Assembly: GCA_946481135.1 (NCBI GenBank)
Contig: CAMLMQ010000183.1
Coordinates: 1-5,725, forward strand
Direction of reading: 5' to 3'
Length of the DNA: 5,725 bases
DNA from: an uncultured Microbacteriaceae bacterium
GTDB taxonomy: Bacteria > Actinomycetota > Actinomycetes > Actinomycetales > Microbacteriaceae
The position numbers were made by a program, and so were the translations under genes. The notes below the pieces were generated by a model. That model searched no databases. It was not told the DNA's origin and saw only the letters and a list, made by a program, of their open reading frames with translations. Shown here one piece after another: positions 4,657 through 5,725 of this stretch (positions within the stretch are counted from its first letter, which is position 1; each line of letters opens with the position of its first letter).

Positions 4657-5725
4657 GCGCCGGCGGGGTGCCGGCCGCTCCGCAGTCCTGGCCGGGGTCC
4701 GCCTACCCGCTCGGCGCCACGTTCGACGGCAACGGCACCAACTTCGCGCTCTTCAGCGAAGGAGCCGAGCGCGTCGAGCTGTGCCTGATCGACGACCCTT
4801 CGACACGCTCAGGACGGCGCGTCACCGAGACCCGCGTCGAGCTCACCGAGGTCGACGCCTACGTCTGGCACGCCTACCTCCCGGGCGTCCAGCCGGGCCA
4901 GCGGTACGGCTATCGCGTGCACGGCCCCTGGAACCCCGACGAGGGTCAGCGGTTCAACCCCACCAAGCTGCTGCTCGACCCGTATGCCAAGGCGACGGTC
5001 GGCGACATCCGCTGGGGGCAGTCGCTCTTCTCCTACCCGTTCGGCGACGAGGACGGTCGCAACGACGACGACTCGGCGGCCGACATGATGCACGGTGTCG
5101 TCGTCAATCCGTTCTTCGACTGGACCGGCGACGTGGCTCCGCGCGTCCCCTACAAGGACACCGTCATCTACGAGGCGCACGTCAAGGGTCTGACGATGCT
5201 CCACCCCGAGCTGCCCGAGGCGCTGCGCGGCACCTACGGGGGTCTGTCGCATCCCGCGGTGATCGCGCACCTGCAGAAGCTCGGCGTCACGGCGATCGAG
5301 CTCATGCCCGTGCACCAGTTCGTCAACGACTCGACTCTGCAGGAGAAGGGGCTGTCGAACTACTGGGGCTACAACACGATCGGGTTCTTCGCGCCGCACG
5401 CCGGCTACGCCTCGACCGGAGCACCGGGGCAGCAGGTGCAGGAGTTCAAGGCGATGGTGCGCGCATTCCACGCCGCCGGCATCGAGGTGATCCTCGACGT
5501 CGTCTACAACCACACGGCGGAGGGCAACCACCTCGGCCCGACGATCTCGTTGCGCGGCATCGACAACGCCTCGTACTACCGCCTCGTCGACGACGACAAG
5601 CGGTACTACATGGACTACACGGGGACGGGGAACAGTCTCAACGTGGGGCACCCGCACACGCTGCAGCTCCTCATGGACTCGCTGCGCTACTGGGTGCTCG
5701 AGATGCACGTGGACGGTTTCCGGTT
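4653..5725 (+). CDS. glgX: Glycogen debranching enzyme GlgX/TreX, N-terminal half
   Basis: Incomplete at the 3' end: 357 of roughly 700 residues are visible, with no stop before the window edge. The protein is a GH13 isoamylase-type enzyme that cleaves alpha-1,6 branches of glycogen limit dextrins. An N-terminal CBM48-like domain (about 18-110: [48 protein letters not shown]) is followed by [10 protein letters not shown] (172-181), GLSNYWGYN (233-241), GH13 region I DVVYNH (282-287), SLRGIDN, and the start of region II, HVDGFR (352-357). The catalytic Asp just after GFRF falls outside. Compared with E. coli GlgX as I recall it, there are about 7 extra residues after LIDD, matching an in-frame repeat. 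Start is GTG 4653 (GTGA overlap); GTG 4668 is an alternative. In actinobacteria the gene often precedes treY-treZ, which cannot be seen here. Confidence 0.95.
   Translation, partial: MSAGGVPAAPQSWPGSAYPLGATFDGNGTNFALFSEGAERVELCLIDDPSTRSGRRVTETRVELTEVDAYVWHAYLPGVQPGQRYGYRVHGPWNPDEGQRFNPTKLLLDPYAKATVGDIRWGQSLFSYPFGDEDGRNDDDSAADMMHGVVVNPFFDWTGDVAPRVPYKDTVIYEAHVKGLTMLHPELPEALRGTYGGLSHPAVIAHLQKLGVTAIELMPVHQFVNDSTLQEKGLSNYWGYNTIGFFAPHAGYASTGAPGQQVQEFKAMVRAFHAAGIEVILDVVYNHTAEGNHLGPTISLRGIDNASYYRLVDDDKRYYMDYTGTGNSLNVGHPHTLQLLMDSLRYWVLEMHVDGFR
4796..4814. repeat. REP-like sequence inside glgX
   Basis: CCCTTCGACACGCTCAGGA (reverse TCCTGAGCGTGTCGAAGGG) closely resembles a dispersed short repeat of the form CCCTTCGACARGCTCAGGG that I recall from many GC-rich bacteria, usually between genes. 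Here it is read in frame as Pro-Ser-Thr-Arg-Ser-Gly (residues 49-54 of GlgX). No second copy occurs in the window, so the identity rests on memory of the motif. Confidence 0.5.

Noticed and set aside
4809..5708. 299-codon minus-strand open frame
   Set aside because: It lies wholly antisense to glgX, whose GH13 motifs are clear. Its Val/Asp/Arg-rich composition is that of a shadow frame.

Overview
The window is very GC-rich, gene-dense, and uses leaderless-type starts. Together with two copies of a small protein family that I know from Microbacteriaceae, this points to an actinobacterium of that family, such as Microbacterium or a relative. That assignment is inferred from composition and family recall, not from a marker gene. 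I saw no rRNA, tRNA, CRISPR array, transposase or integrase.

Layout. (1) 1-710 (+) is the 3' end of a gene whose visible part carries the end of a phytochrome PHY domain, including the PRxSF tongue motif, a helical linker and a complete GGDEF domain. It is best read as a bacteriophytochrome-linked diguanylate cyclase. (2) 717-2126 (-) is a complete FAD/NAD(P) disulfide oxidoreductase. It lies 7 bases behind 2134-2439 (-), a 101-aa DUF7882-type protein, so the two look like one operon. (3) 2440-2487 is a compact back-to-back promoter region shared with 2488-2757 (+), an 89-aa protein I do not recognise. (4) 2777-3610 (-) is a stand-alone EAL c-di-GMP phosphodiesterase with its key residues intact. 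(5) 3701-4018 (+) is a second DUF7882-type protein. (6) 4082-4396, 4393-4656 and 4653-5725 (all +) overlap by 4 bases at each junction. They encode a small protein with a C-terminal membrane helix, a small soluble protein, and the N-terminal half of the glycogen debranching enzyme GlgX/TreX, which runs off the window.

How the parts relate. A c-di-GMP-making enzyme with a red/far-red photoreceptor domain and a c-di-GMP-degrading enzyme lie about 2 kb apart. They are separately transcribed, so a working link is only suggested. The glgX group is probably the start of a glycogen/trehalose operon, but its partners are outside the window.

The most distinctive signals are: four genes with a TANNNT hexamer exactly 7 bases before the start codon; a repeat-like CCCTTCGACACGCTCAGGA sequence read in frame inside glgX, adding about seven residues; the PHY-GGDEF fusion; and the inverted DUF7882 pair around the EAL gene. 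I found no defence system or clearly new multi-gene system.
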